Assembly: GCA_023374025.1 (NCBI GenBank)
Contig: SIJG01000064.1
Span: 457,943 to 521,942 of the forward strand
Direction of reading: 5' to 3'
DNA from: Heterodera schachtii
Lineage: Eukaryota; Nematoda; Chromadorea; Rhabditida; Heteroderidae
DNA length: 64,000 nucleotides
A model generated the notes under the pieces. The model ran no database searches. It saw only the letters and a program-made list of their open reading frames with translations, and had not been told where the DNA came from. Positions 1 through 11,011 of the stretch are shown piece by piece; the first letter of the stretch is position 1, and each line of letters starts with the position of its first letter. The translations under genes and the position numbers were made by a program.

Positions 1-160
1 TATGATGATGATCTTGGATAAACCAATCATCATATGATGATGATCTTGGATAAACCAATCATCATATGATGATGATCTTGGATAAACCAATCATCATATG
101 ATGATGATCTTGGATAAACCAATCATCATATGATGATGATATTGGATAAACCAACCATCA
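1..160. repeat. 32-bp tandem repeat, five copies
   Basis: Five head-to-tail copies of a 32-bp unit beginning TATGATGATGATCTTGG and ending CAATCATCA run from the window edge. The first four are identical; the fifth has two substitutions. The array probably continues to the left outside the window. Confidence 0.95.
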
Positions 161-931
161 TTCTCTTTTTGGCTTGGATTTTCCCACTTGTCCGTCCGTC
201 CGTCCGTTCCGTTTCGATCCGTTCGTTCGTTCGTTAATTAATTGGTTGTTGCCTTAGGCGATGTTTGGTGGCAACCAAAGGAAGGCGGAAGTAAAAGTTA
301 TATTCGTATTTTCTTGTAAATATTGCCCTGTCCACGGGGAAAGGTGCAAATGAAATGCCAATGCCCAAAATGCCAATGCCCACCGCCTCCCACTTTTTTT
401 TCTTCTTGAATTTGCATTTTTGTATCAATCAGAAAACTTTGACGATTGAATTTACAAAATTTGCCTATTTAATCATTAAATCATTTGATTGTCTCTTTGG
501 CTTTGCTACTTTCTGCTGATGCGCAAATAGTCCTTATTATTTCGTTTGTTAATCTAATTTTTATTTTTTAATTCGCAATTGTCGCTTTTTCAATGTGAAT
601 AAGAAGGTTCAGCAGAATAAATTCAAAATTATAAATAATTCGAAATTCCTTAATTAATTAAAAGACAAAAACAAACTCCGAACAAAAAAAAAACAAAAAT
701 AAACGAACATGAAAAGATAAGAAGAAATTAAGTGAATGACGGACGAAAAAAAAGTGAAATCGAAGAGCCGATTATCAATCAAACAGAACAATCATCACTC
801 GGATGGGTTTGACATTATCACAAAAGTTGTACGCTGTTCAATGTTAGTTAATAATTTTTTAACTTTGAATCATCCCTTAATAAAAAAATGGTAAATTAAT
901 CCGCTTCAGCTGATTCATTACATCTCATCCG
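161..931. other. intergenic, AT-rich, no gene seen
   Basis: It holds short tetranucleotide runs (TCCG and TTCG type, about 188-236) and A/T-rich sequence. The last part is presumably the promoter and 5' leader of the UGT gene at 932. I see no convincing reading frame. Confidence 0.5.
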
Positions 932-3415
932 ATGGATTTATTTTCATTGCTAATATTAAAATTGGCATTTCTTTCACTTTTCGGCGCATTCGCTGAAGTG
1001 CCAAAAAAACGGCTGAAAGTGTTGGTGTATTCGCCGACTTTGACTTGGAGTCACATGCAATTCATGGGCACAATTGCGGACACTTTGGCTGACGCGGGCC
1101 ATGACGTGGTGAGGGGGGGGGGGGGGGGAATGATCAGCGAATGGCATTTGAGTGATCGGAAGCGAATTAATGCCAAGGCAAAAGCCGAAAGGGCAAATTT
1201 AAAATTCAAAAAGCCAATGGGAAAAGTGCCATATCCAGATAATGTCTAATTGTTTTGGTTATTTTATTAAGCATTTTATGCGATTGATTCCAAATAATTT
1301 TACAATTCAATGGCCAAAAGAAGTGCACAAAGTGCAAACAATTCACGACATTCGTCAAATATTTGCTGAAAATTCCATTAGCATTCAGCAAATTAGTTTG
1401 CTAAATGATCCTTTCGACGGCAAACAATTCGCAACTTTCATTTGGCAAACGGTTCGTTGGATGAAAAGTTACCAATTTAATTAAACCAATATAAATTATT
1501 TAAAGCAAATCTGGGAAAACTTCTTGAATTTGTGTTCAAACACTTGCAAAGGTAATTGAAAATATTAAACAATTAAATTGGAAAAATAATTATTTATTTT
1601 AGAATTGACGTGGAATGATCAGCTGATCAGTCGATTAGAGGCCGAAAATTTCGATGTCGCAATTTCCGAATTGTATGACATTTGCCCCTTCGCTATGTTC
1701 CATCGAATTGGGGCAAAAACGAAATTGGCGGCGCTTGCGGCGCCGCTTTTTCAAATGACGGCACATCGCTTTGGCATTCCGACTTTTGCCAGCTATGTGC
1801 AAGGTAAGCAAAAGCATAAAGGGAGGGAAACGTTAAGAAAAATTGGGAAAATTATTCATGGAATAATGGCTTCCCCAAATAGATAGGTATTTATTATTCA
1901 TTCATTCATTTATTTAATTTTTTTTATTATTTTTAAAATCTTTTTGGATATATTTTCAACTGCTGACGGAATTCCGCCGATGCCTTTCGTCTCGCGAATG
2001 ATCAATTTCTTCAATGCTTTTTACAATTGGGCTTATCTTTATGAGTTGCCAATCAAATTTGAGGTGACTTTTTAATTCGTCGCTTCACATTTATTTATTT
2101 TTAATTTTGGCAGTTTAAAATTGCAAATTAATCATAAAAAAGTTAAAGGAAGAAATTGTACGACGTGCTTTTGGTGAAAAATTTCCAACAATGGACGAAA
2201 TTGCAAGAAATATTTCTCTGATATTTGTTAATACAAATGAGGTTAATATTCAAAGTTTCAAAATTTCATCATTTTAATTTTCAGTTCTTCGAATTTCCAA
2301 GGCCAATTTCGAACAAAGTGATAAATGTCGGGGGAATGGTCGAAATGGGACAAAAAGCGTTGGACTCTGTCAGTTCAATTCAAAAAAGAAAGAAACCCGG
2401 CACCCAATTCATTTTAATCAACGCACGTCAGTGTAATTTTATTGGTTTTGTTGCTTTTGAGAAAAGTTATAATGGTTTTTGAGGAAAAAGCGTACGATTT
2501 GGGTGCCTGGGCCAGGGCACAAATTGGGCATTAATCCTTAAAATATTTATTTTCTTAGAATTTGAGTCGGCTATTGGACAATGCAAAATCTGGCGCCGTT
2601 TTTGTATCGTTCGGATCATTCACAAATACCCAATTAATGCCCACCAAAATGAAAATGGCCTTTCTAAACGCAATGGCACAGTTCTCTGAGGTCGAATTCA
2701 TTTGGAAATTCGAATTGACAGAAGAGGACACTGAAGTGTTTGCCAAATATCGAAATGTTCACACAATGAAATGGGCCGACCAAAAAGCAATTTTATGTCA
2801 GTGCATTAATGATTAATTAGATGTAAATATTTGTACATTACTTTTTCAAAAAGTGCATCCAAAAACGCGCGCCTTCGTCACCCATTGCGGGCTTAACAGT
2901 GTGACGGAGTCTGTGCGTGCCGGGGTGCCGGTTTTGGCCATTCCTCTATTCGGGGACCAACTTCACAACGCAATTTTGGCCGAGCAAAAGGGCGTCGGCA
3001 TAAAATTGGACGTAAACTCTTTGAGGGGGGAGGCGGCGGACGAAGTGTTCTTCGCCTCACTTGACAAGGTCGATTCTCACCTCTTTAAAACATTTTCAGT
3101 AGGTAAATTCAGATTCTCCATAATCCGTCCTTCCGTCGGAATGCGCAAATTTTAAAGCGCAAATTCCAACTGACGCCCTTTGAGCCCAAAGATAAATTGG
3201 TCCGATGGGTCGAATTTGCCGCCCAATTTGGGGAATTGAACGAGCTGAACTTGCCCTGGGATGACCAGCTCGGCCTCCTCGCCTTTTACTCCGTCGATGT
3301 TCTTCTCTTCTCCGCTGTTTCATTCGCATTTTTTGCTTGGATTGCGTTTAAAATGACAGCTCTTTTGGCCAAATGTTTGTTGTCAAAAAGAAAAGAAAAA
3401 AAAATACATAAATAA
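932..3415 (+). CDS. UDP-glycosyltransferase (UGT), nematode type, about 9 exons
   Basis: Family 1 glycosyltransferase that would transfer sugar from a UDP-sugar to small lipophilic acceptors in the ER lumen (detoxification). Exon 1 (932-1108) starts with a hydrophobic signal sequence and carries GHDV of the acceptor domain. Later exons lie near 1271-1460, 1604-1804, 1972-2063, 2140-2239, 2285-2368, 2559-2795, 2853-3085 and 3112-3415. The sugar-donor signature is clear: SGAVFVSFGS, then HPKTRAFVTHCGLNS and GVPVLAIPLFGDQ, including the expected His, Asn-Ser and Asp-Gln. The C-terminus has one membrane helix and a Lys/Arg-rich tail (RKEKK) like an ER-retention tail. Intron 1 begins with a run of about 15 G. 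The exon opening TADGIPPMP at about 1972 has no AG acceptor just upstream, so that border is unresolved or damaged. The family call is secure; the exact exon model is not. Confidence 0.85.
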
Positions 3416-3623
3416 AAAATAATTTCCTCCCCATTTTTGTAATTTTCATTTTCCTGGTGATTTTTCGTTAAATTTTCAATTATTTCCCTTGGAATTGAAA
3501 ATAAATTCAATTACATTTTAAATTTTTTAAATTATTATTTCAATTCTTTCATTAATTTAACAGCAATTAATTAGGACATTTTTCGCTTCTCAGATTGAAC
3601 AATTGTTGGAAATTCCATTTTTT

Positions 3624-4044
3624 TCACCATTTTTTCGGTTTTCTGTTCATATGGAAAAGGAGGTGTCGGCTGAGGGCACTGCTCCACAAATTCTCATCGC
3701 TCAGTTCGCCGTTGCCGCCCGGTGGGCTGTAGAAACTCCACAAATCGTTCACTTAAAAATAAAATTTTATAATTTAAATTAAAATTCACTTTGCATTTAA
3801 ATTAAAAACAATTAATTAATTAATGCATTTAAATTAAAAACTTTAATTAATTGTCGGCCAAATCGAACAAAACAAATTCATTACCGAACGGATGTTCTCT
3901 GTCCATTTTATAGTCATTGTTGAAAGAGGAGACGGAAAAGATTGGGCGAGTGTTGGCCAAATTGTAGCCGAATTCCATGGCTCTGCCCAACACATGGACA
4001 TGGAGAAACGAAAAAAACAGAAAAATGGCGAGAAAAGAATACAT
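3624..4044 (-). CDS. small secreted protein, two exons, unknown
   Basis: Starting at 4044 on the minus strand, an open frame begins MYSFLAIFLFFSFLHVHVLG, a good signal peptide, followed by about 45 polar residues. A second possible exon lies at about 3624-3738, after a TTTTTAAG acceptor; in one frame it contains NDLWSFYSPPGGNGELSDEN and ends RKPKKW. In another frame it ends in a short peptide rich in Arg. I could not find a donor whose phase clearly matches either frame, so the second exon is tentative. The size would fit a neuropeptide precursor or a small secreted factor, but no mature peptide motif is convincing. Confidence 0.35.
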
Positions 4045-6343
4045 TTAATTGAATATATTCCAATGATTGCTTAATGGAATTGCTCAAAAATGTTTTGACA
4101 AATTTTGCAAATGATTCGACTTAATTTTTAAGCTTTTTCTGTTTGATAATTTCCTAATGAGGGTGTAATTGGCAACAATTGTTGGCATCAATATAAAACA
4201 TGGAATGCATTTTAATTAATGAAGCAAATTTATGAATAAATGGTTCATCAAATGGAAAAAAACATTTGATGAGAAGCGATGCCCGGGGGAATGAAACAAA
4301 AAAGAATAATTACATTTTGAGAAGTACACAATCAGACTTGTTATTTATTATAAAAATGCCAAAATAAAATAATAAATATATCAAATGAAATGTAAAATAA
4401 TTTTAATTCAAATTTACAATAAAGTCTTAAATATTAAAAAGTTCTTTTCCTTCTTCGTTTTGAGTTTCGTTTCAATGTGCCAATTTTTTGGGGGGTTTCT
4501 TTCGTTTTCTGTTTTCTGTTGAGAAATGCCGACAAAAAACACTAATTGTAAGTCAAAATGTCAATCTTTGGCAACAAAGACGAGCAGTTAAACTTTAAGA
4601 CAATATGTATTTGGCAGCGGAAGTGCAGCGGAAAACGGAGGACAATGGCGGACAAATGAGGGCACTTTTTGTTGAAATCAACTAAAATTAAAATGGCACT
4701 TTAAAAAATACATAAAAAGTGAATGTGACTATAAAATGAAATTCGGAAGAGAATTGAAGAAAAACAACCGGAGAAACAAACCACTGCTTAATAAGTTTGA
4801 CTGAAAAAAGCATTTGAGGAATAAAAGGGAGACTAATTAGATTTAATTGGGCGAGGTTGGCGCGGTGTTCAGCTACTGCTAGAACAGAGAACACTCGTAC
4901 AAAAGCTGCTTTAAATTTAACAGGTGTTCGTTCTGCTTTTTGATTCTGTTCCTTTCTTCCTTTCACATTTTTTTCGTTATTTTCATATTACAAAATAATA
5001 AAATTTGACAAAAAATTCAATTTGGTGGTTTTCAGGAATAAATCAATATTTCGCCATTTTCGCGTTTTAATCCATATTTCGGCATTTTTGGGAAATTTCT
5101 CTTGAAAAATGCAAAAAATGCCAAAAATACACCCCCTAAGAATCGATTTTGGAAATTTTGAAAAAATACACCCCCAAAAAGAGAATTTCTTCGAAATTTT
5201 TGCAGATTTTTTAGTTATTTTATTCGCTTTCGAAAATTTTCGCTGACAACCGTATGAGATTATTTGGCAGTTATATTCTAACGGGTTACGATTTGCAAGA
5301 TTCGCTACACTTTTCAAGACTAATAGAAAACATATAGAGCTACCAAATTACACAAGATTTGAAATTTGGTTCATTTTGGGCGAAGTTACGAATAATTTTC
5401 TGTCAAAAATTTTCCATTTTGATGGTTTTTGACTAACGCCCATTTTGATGATTTAGCGCCGACGAATCTCGTTATGATAATACTGTAGTCGAAAATTTTA
5501 ATGTCATAAAAATACATGTTCCTGGGTTTTTGAGATTGCTAATCACGAAACCGGCACCCTTTTCGGCTAATTCCGAACCTCGGAGCCAACCGAAAAAGTT
5601 CAAATTTTGAATTCACTTTTTCGTCTAAAAGCGGCTTAAATGATCTTTTATTGATGACCTTCAATTTGTTTCCGTTTATTTAAAAAGATTTTAAACCCAA
5701 AATGCTAAATTCGAAAATTCTGACTTTCGAATTTTTGTTCGAATTCCCCCCTTAAAATGCATAAGACTAAATATTGGTAAGCAATTTAAAGGCGAAATCT
5801 CGAAGTTAAGAAATTAATTTTGAATTTAAATACATATTTATTTTAATATTTTAATTAATTCAATTATAATATTAAAATTATTTTTTTAAAGAAAAGATTA
5901 TTATCACTGACGAAATCACATGTTACCCAAAATTTTACTAATTATAAAAATTTTAAATATTTAATAATTATTGATGAACAAAACGACGGCGAAAAATAAT
6001 TTATGTTAAACATAATAATATTTTATTTTATTAATATAATTTACCTATATTTCATGATCAGAATTTGACACACAGACTTCGATAATGAAAATTTTTATTT
6101 TTCCAATTTTCTTTAATCTTAAAATAATGTATTTTTTTAATATGTGCCTGCCTAACTAGGAGGATTGGCGTTGTATGTATTTATATAAATCCATGTTTTT
6201 ATAGAAAACACAAAAAAGCGAAAGATTATGTGTATTTTTGCAATTTTTGTATATGCTTCGCAATTTTATTATAATTTCGAACTCTATTCAAAAACCTAAA
6301 ATTGTTTTTTGTTTTTTTTTAGATTTATGTCGCTGTTCTTTAA
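4045..6343. other. intergenic with transposon relics
   Basis: No gene is seen. About 5020-5200 is a relic of the hAT-like MITE family found intact at 57012-57949: it shares 'atccatatttcggcattttt' and 'acaccccctaagaatcg'. About 5540-5760 has the 'attcgaac / cgaattc' sequence related to the foldback element at 55.1-55.6 kb. The remainder is AT-rich. Confidence 0.5.
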
Positions 6344-9300
6344 ATGAGGCTATTTCTCATCATTTTTTTTTCTTTCTGCTGGTCACTTTCGCATTGTTTA
6401 CAACTCAAAACCAATGAAATTACTTGTGAAAATATGGGGAAAAAGTCCAAATGGGACGAACACCTCCCATTGAACGTTTCTCTCGGCACAAATTACAAGG
6501 AAATTATTGCATAACAAATTAAAACAATTACATACCAATACAATAATCATCCATTTTAGACGACCCTTCGATTCACCGATTTTTTACATGGAAATGCCAC
6601 GGCAAAAATTGTTGAAAAACATTTGGAAGATGTTTTGGTGGTCAAAAAATGGGGCAGAGAGAAAGAAGTGCAAGTGTTCAACAGAACAATTTATTACGAA
6701 GGTCCTTTTAAGAATCTTTTTGCTCTTATAAGGTACTACGTAGTCCGCTTTGTATCTCATTTTTGCGTCAAATGAAATACATGTGGAAAAAAGTTATCAC
6801 TGTGTGCCAAACTTTTCGAAATCGCTGTCAGGGAGGGCCAAAACTTTGAATAAATCAGCAAGAGTAAAATTTTTAGCGTTTCCATTAATCAAAAGGTAAT
6901 TCTAACAATAATAAAGAAAAATTTGACCCAAAAATGGGATACAAACCGGATTAGTATCTTTTATAATAATTTAATTCTCAGATCAGTACAAATGGGACAA
7001 CAAAAGCAAAGAGCAACGAATGAGTCATCACAAAGAATGCGTGGCCATTGGAAAAGCAAATGAAAGGTTTTGGGGGACGAATGTACACAGCCTTTGGCAT
7101 TCTTTTGAAATTTAAATTCCCTTAAAAATGTTTTTGGCAGTTCTGTGCTACCAAATGCCACTACCAATGTGCTCGGTCTGTCCCCACAAATGACCAATGG
7201 CACAGGCCTAAACGGCGAAGGCATTGGCCAACTGTTGGCATTGCTCGAACGCATAGGCGGCGGATGGAACGGCACTTTGCACAGCGACAAATTGCTAACG
7301 AACGGAATCGAAACAATTGGCTACACGGGGTGCAAGCGCAACTTCACCGGGGACGGGGCACTGCGTTTGCAGGTAATTAATTATGAGAGGGACACGCAAA
7401 AGAAAGCAAACCGATGGAATTTAAAATTGGAAATGGACAGACCGAATTGGAATTTAAGACCGCCAAATTCTCTAATTGTGTATTTTATATGGTTTTTTAA
7501 CAGAATTATCGCGTTTTTCCCTCGTCAGATTGAACTCGAATACGCGGCCGATATGACGCCTCAGCAACCGTACAGCCCCCATTGGCACAATCCGTCGCTG
7601 TACACAATCCGAGTGTTGACTTACGACGGTGAAATACATAAAATTCCATTTTTAATTTGTTTTGTTTTTAGTCGACGGCAACAATTCTCGCGTTTACGAT
7701 TATTTTTCTGCTGACATTGTCACATTGGACGCTGCAAATGGCGAAAACAAAGAATTAATTGCCACGGTAATTAATGCATTTCCAAATGCCAATTCTTTCT
7801 TTTTTGCCCCTTTAGCCCCCTCGAGGAGTGTTTTGTAAAGGAATGCCAAATTCCACTTTGCCAATTCAATTTCCGCACCCATTCGTTGTCCATTTTCGCA
7901 TGTTCCACACAAATAAAAGCCATCATGGCAATTCCACTTTATACGATGAAGCAGTATGTCGAGGGTGGGGGAGGGGTACTAATTGTAAGCAATTACATGA
8001 GATATTTTTTAAACCATTTCCAGGTTGTTTACGACGGGACGTCCAAAATTACTGGCATTTTAACTTCAAATCCTGACCAAATTGTCGTCCACGATTTCAC
8101 CTATGGTATTTTTATACAATTTGTTGTGGTATAAAATGTGTATTTCCCAAAAGGCCTTCAATATCATCTGGACTTTGTACACCATGGAAAATGTGGCAAA
8201 ATTGGGCCAATCAGTGCTGAATTGGCCGATGTCGGGCGCAATGCCAACGGGACGATGTATTTGCGATCTGCGGAAAATTTGATCATTTGGATGGGCAAAC
8301 TCAATGATGGCAGCACAAAGCCACAATTCTACCATGCAGGAAAGGTGATCATGAGAGAGAGCAGGCCCGTATCCAGAAAAAAATTTCGGGGAGGGCACCC
8401 GAAGAGCTTTTTTTTTTTTTTGCTCATCAAGCCAAAAAATTTTTTTGTACTAGTGTTATTTTCAAAATCTTCAACGCGGAGCCAAAAAAAGGAATTATTA
8501 GCGGTTTACGCCAACGAAAAATCACACTTTCTCCATTTTTGGCTCAAACTTTCAAAAAATAATGGCTCAATTGGGGCCCGGCGGTGCCGACAGGCGCCGC
8601 CGGGAAAAATTTTGGAAATTTTAATGCAATATGATAAGAAAATGTGCAAAATTTTCAGAAATTTGCCCATTTTTGCTTGAAAATTTTTTGATTTTTCATT
8701 TCGGGGGGGGGGGGGGCACGTGCCCCCCCATCCCCCCCCCTAGATACGGGCCTGAAAGAGAGCACCCACTCCCCCAGTCGGTGCATAGTTTCGGACTACA
8801 AACCTGAATTCTAACATCTTTAAAGTTCGGAATTTGCTGAACTCAGATTCAATACTTGCCATTGAATTAATTCCTGTATCTATATTCCCCAATTGACCTT
8901 TATCTATTTTTTCGATCTAAAAATAGAGGAAAAATACAGGTGGCCAACAAGCCAATTTCATTCTTTAGTTTCAGAATAAAACCACAAGCACAATCTCAAT
9001 GAAAAGATTTTTAGTGCCTGTTTTTACCAAAAAATATTTGATAGCTAGAAAAACGAAAATTTCTCAAAAAATTTTTTTCGCTATTCAAGTTTTTTAAATA
9101 AAAATGTGTTCTTTCGGTTGTCATTGATCTTGCTTGGTTTAGGAAAAATACAGGTCTGGACCCCCAGGTATATTTGTTTTTCAGGTTCAAATTGGCGATG
9201 AGCTGCTCGATTCATACGTTTCTCGCATCACTCATCCGTTTGTCGATGGTGCCGTGACCAAAAATGAGAGTGCCGTCGTTGTCGTCGAAGTTCTTTTGGC

Positions 9301-10386
9301 CAATCTGACGATTGGAAATGTGCCGAGTGACGCCATTCGGTCGGTGGTCCATTACACTAAAAGCGGACGGACGAATGCCGAGTTCATAGTCAATCGGGTG
9401 CAGCAGCTGAATGCATGGCAAACGCTGGCCGGGAAACTGAGGGGATGCGTCAGAAGGACGACGGCCGACTCGGCCTGGGGATATTTCATACGGATGGGAA
9501 ACGGTGAGACAAAAAACACGGCAAAGGAAACTGAGAATTGTCCAAATTGGGTTTAGTTACGCTTAGCGAATTGAACGCACAGATCGGCATGGAATGGGCA
9601 AAAGCGGCGATTGCCAAAGCATTGGCAGACGCGGCCAATATTTCACTGATACGAATTGTCGACTTAAATGTATGGAACTTTTTTGTAAATAAAATTAGAT
9701 TTTTGTGTTCCAATCAATCATTCATTTATTTTGTTATTTTCTCCTTTAGTTAGACGAATCGAACGACGGCACATTGTACGCCTTTTTTGCCATTGGTGCG
9801 CCAAGCGGAGCCATTCAGGCGCAGACGATTTACCTTATGGTGACTCTATTAATTATTTTTTCAAAAAATAAAAATGACTTTCATTTTAGAAAGAAATAAC
9901 AGTAGCAGAGGCAGTACAGTCGCTGAACACTTCCGTCGTGTCAGGAAAATTTGCCGTTCGAATTCCACTTTCGACAGAAGCCGAGACGAACACAGAATTG
10001 GTAATGCTTTGCATAAATACGAGATTACTATTTTAGTTTTGGGTTTGGCTCAATTACATTTTGAACAAATTGAGAAAAATGTTCCCAAGTTTTTTTTAAT
10101 AGTTTTTTGCAATTATTACGACATTAGAGCGACGCAAGAATAACTGTGCCTTTATCCCCAGGTGTTCTCCGGCACTCAGTTTGGCAAACGGTCCTCTCCT
10201 TTGCCTCATCCATGCCCTCCGCCGGGCCCATCGCCGCCTCCACAATTCGTCGGCTTTTCCGGCTCAACTTTGGCTATCGTTGCAATTTTTTGTTTCATTT
10301 CCGGCGCCTTTTTTATTGCTGGTGCTTACATTGTCCACCAGAAAAGGCAATACATTCGCGGGATGGCATACCAAGTGTTTGAATGA
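6344..10386 (+). CDS. single-pass membrane protein with SOD-like region, 13 exons, 677 aa
   Basis: I do not recognise the gene. Exons: 6344-6508, 6560-6732, 7141-7372, 7529-7628, 7672-7766, 7816-7953, 8024-8105, 8154-8344, 9185-9503, 9557-9669, 9750-9839, 9891-10001 and 10162-10386. All phases agree and sum to 678 codons. The protein has a signal peptide (MRLFLIIFFSFCWSLSHC), a long ectodomain with several N-x-S/T sites, a Pro-rich stretch near 10200-10250, one membrane helix (STLAIVAIFCFISGAFFIAG) and a short cytoplasmic tail ending MAYQVFE. The part around exon 8 (ELADVGRNANG ... ENLIIWMG after GLQYHLDFVHHG) resembles the Cu/Zn superoxide dismutase fold without its full set of metal His, so a catalytic role is unlikely. 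Intron 1 is GC-AG (6509/6559). Intron 8 holds a MITE at 8362-8754. Confidence 0.75.
8362..8754. mobile_element. hAT-like MITE inside an intron
   Basis: The termini CAGGCCCGTATC and GATACGGGCCTG are perfect inverted repeats. The flanking 8-mers AGAGAGAG and AAAGAGAG match 7 of 8. The element contains a G-run, a C-rich right end and a copy of the GC-rich palindrome (8577-8604). It sits wholly inside intron 8 of the membrane-protein gene. Confidence 0.8.
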
Positions 10387-11011
10387 CGAAAGGAAACTAC
10401 TTTATTTCATCATTCGATGTACATATTTCTATTTTTGAATTATTCTTATGCAAATTTTATTTTAGAATTATTCTTATGCTACTTTGTATTTTCCTGACCA
10501 GGGACTGTTAAGTTTAGTGTAGTCGAACCCTTTGAAACAATGATTTTTGAATGTTTTTTCACATTTCTATTTAAAAAGCAATTTCTGAGCTTTATAAAAG
10601 CATAAACTCGAAAGAACAAGCAAATAGATGTCTTTAATATTTTCCTGCAAATTTTCGATTTAAACGTGTCGAACCGTCGCCCGATTGGTCTTCGGGAGGA
10701 AGCCATGTCGTATATTTCTCACGAACGTCCTGCACTTGTTGCTTTTCCTTTAAAAAAATAGACTGATGTTTTGGTTATAGCAAACAGTAATACATAATGA
10801 ACAATTTTGGTACCAACGAAAAATAATTAAAAATTCATGTTTGAAGAACTGATCACGGTGGTGCAATTGACTTTTTTGGTCTCAAATTTTTTCGTATCCT
10901 ATAAAAAGTCACATTCTTCAATTTTTGAACGTATAATTTTGGAACAGACTATTAAAATCTTTAAAAATGAAAACATGACTTCTCCAGCAGACATTCAATA
11001 GCCATTCGAAT
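10387..11011. other. intergenic between convergent genes
   Basis: This is the 3' region shared by two convergent genes, the membrane protein (+) and kanadaptin (-). It is AT-rich. A minus-strand open frame at 10479-10706 lacks codon character and homology and is probably chance. Confidence 0.5.
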
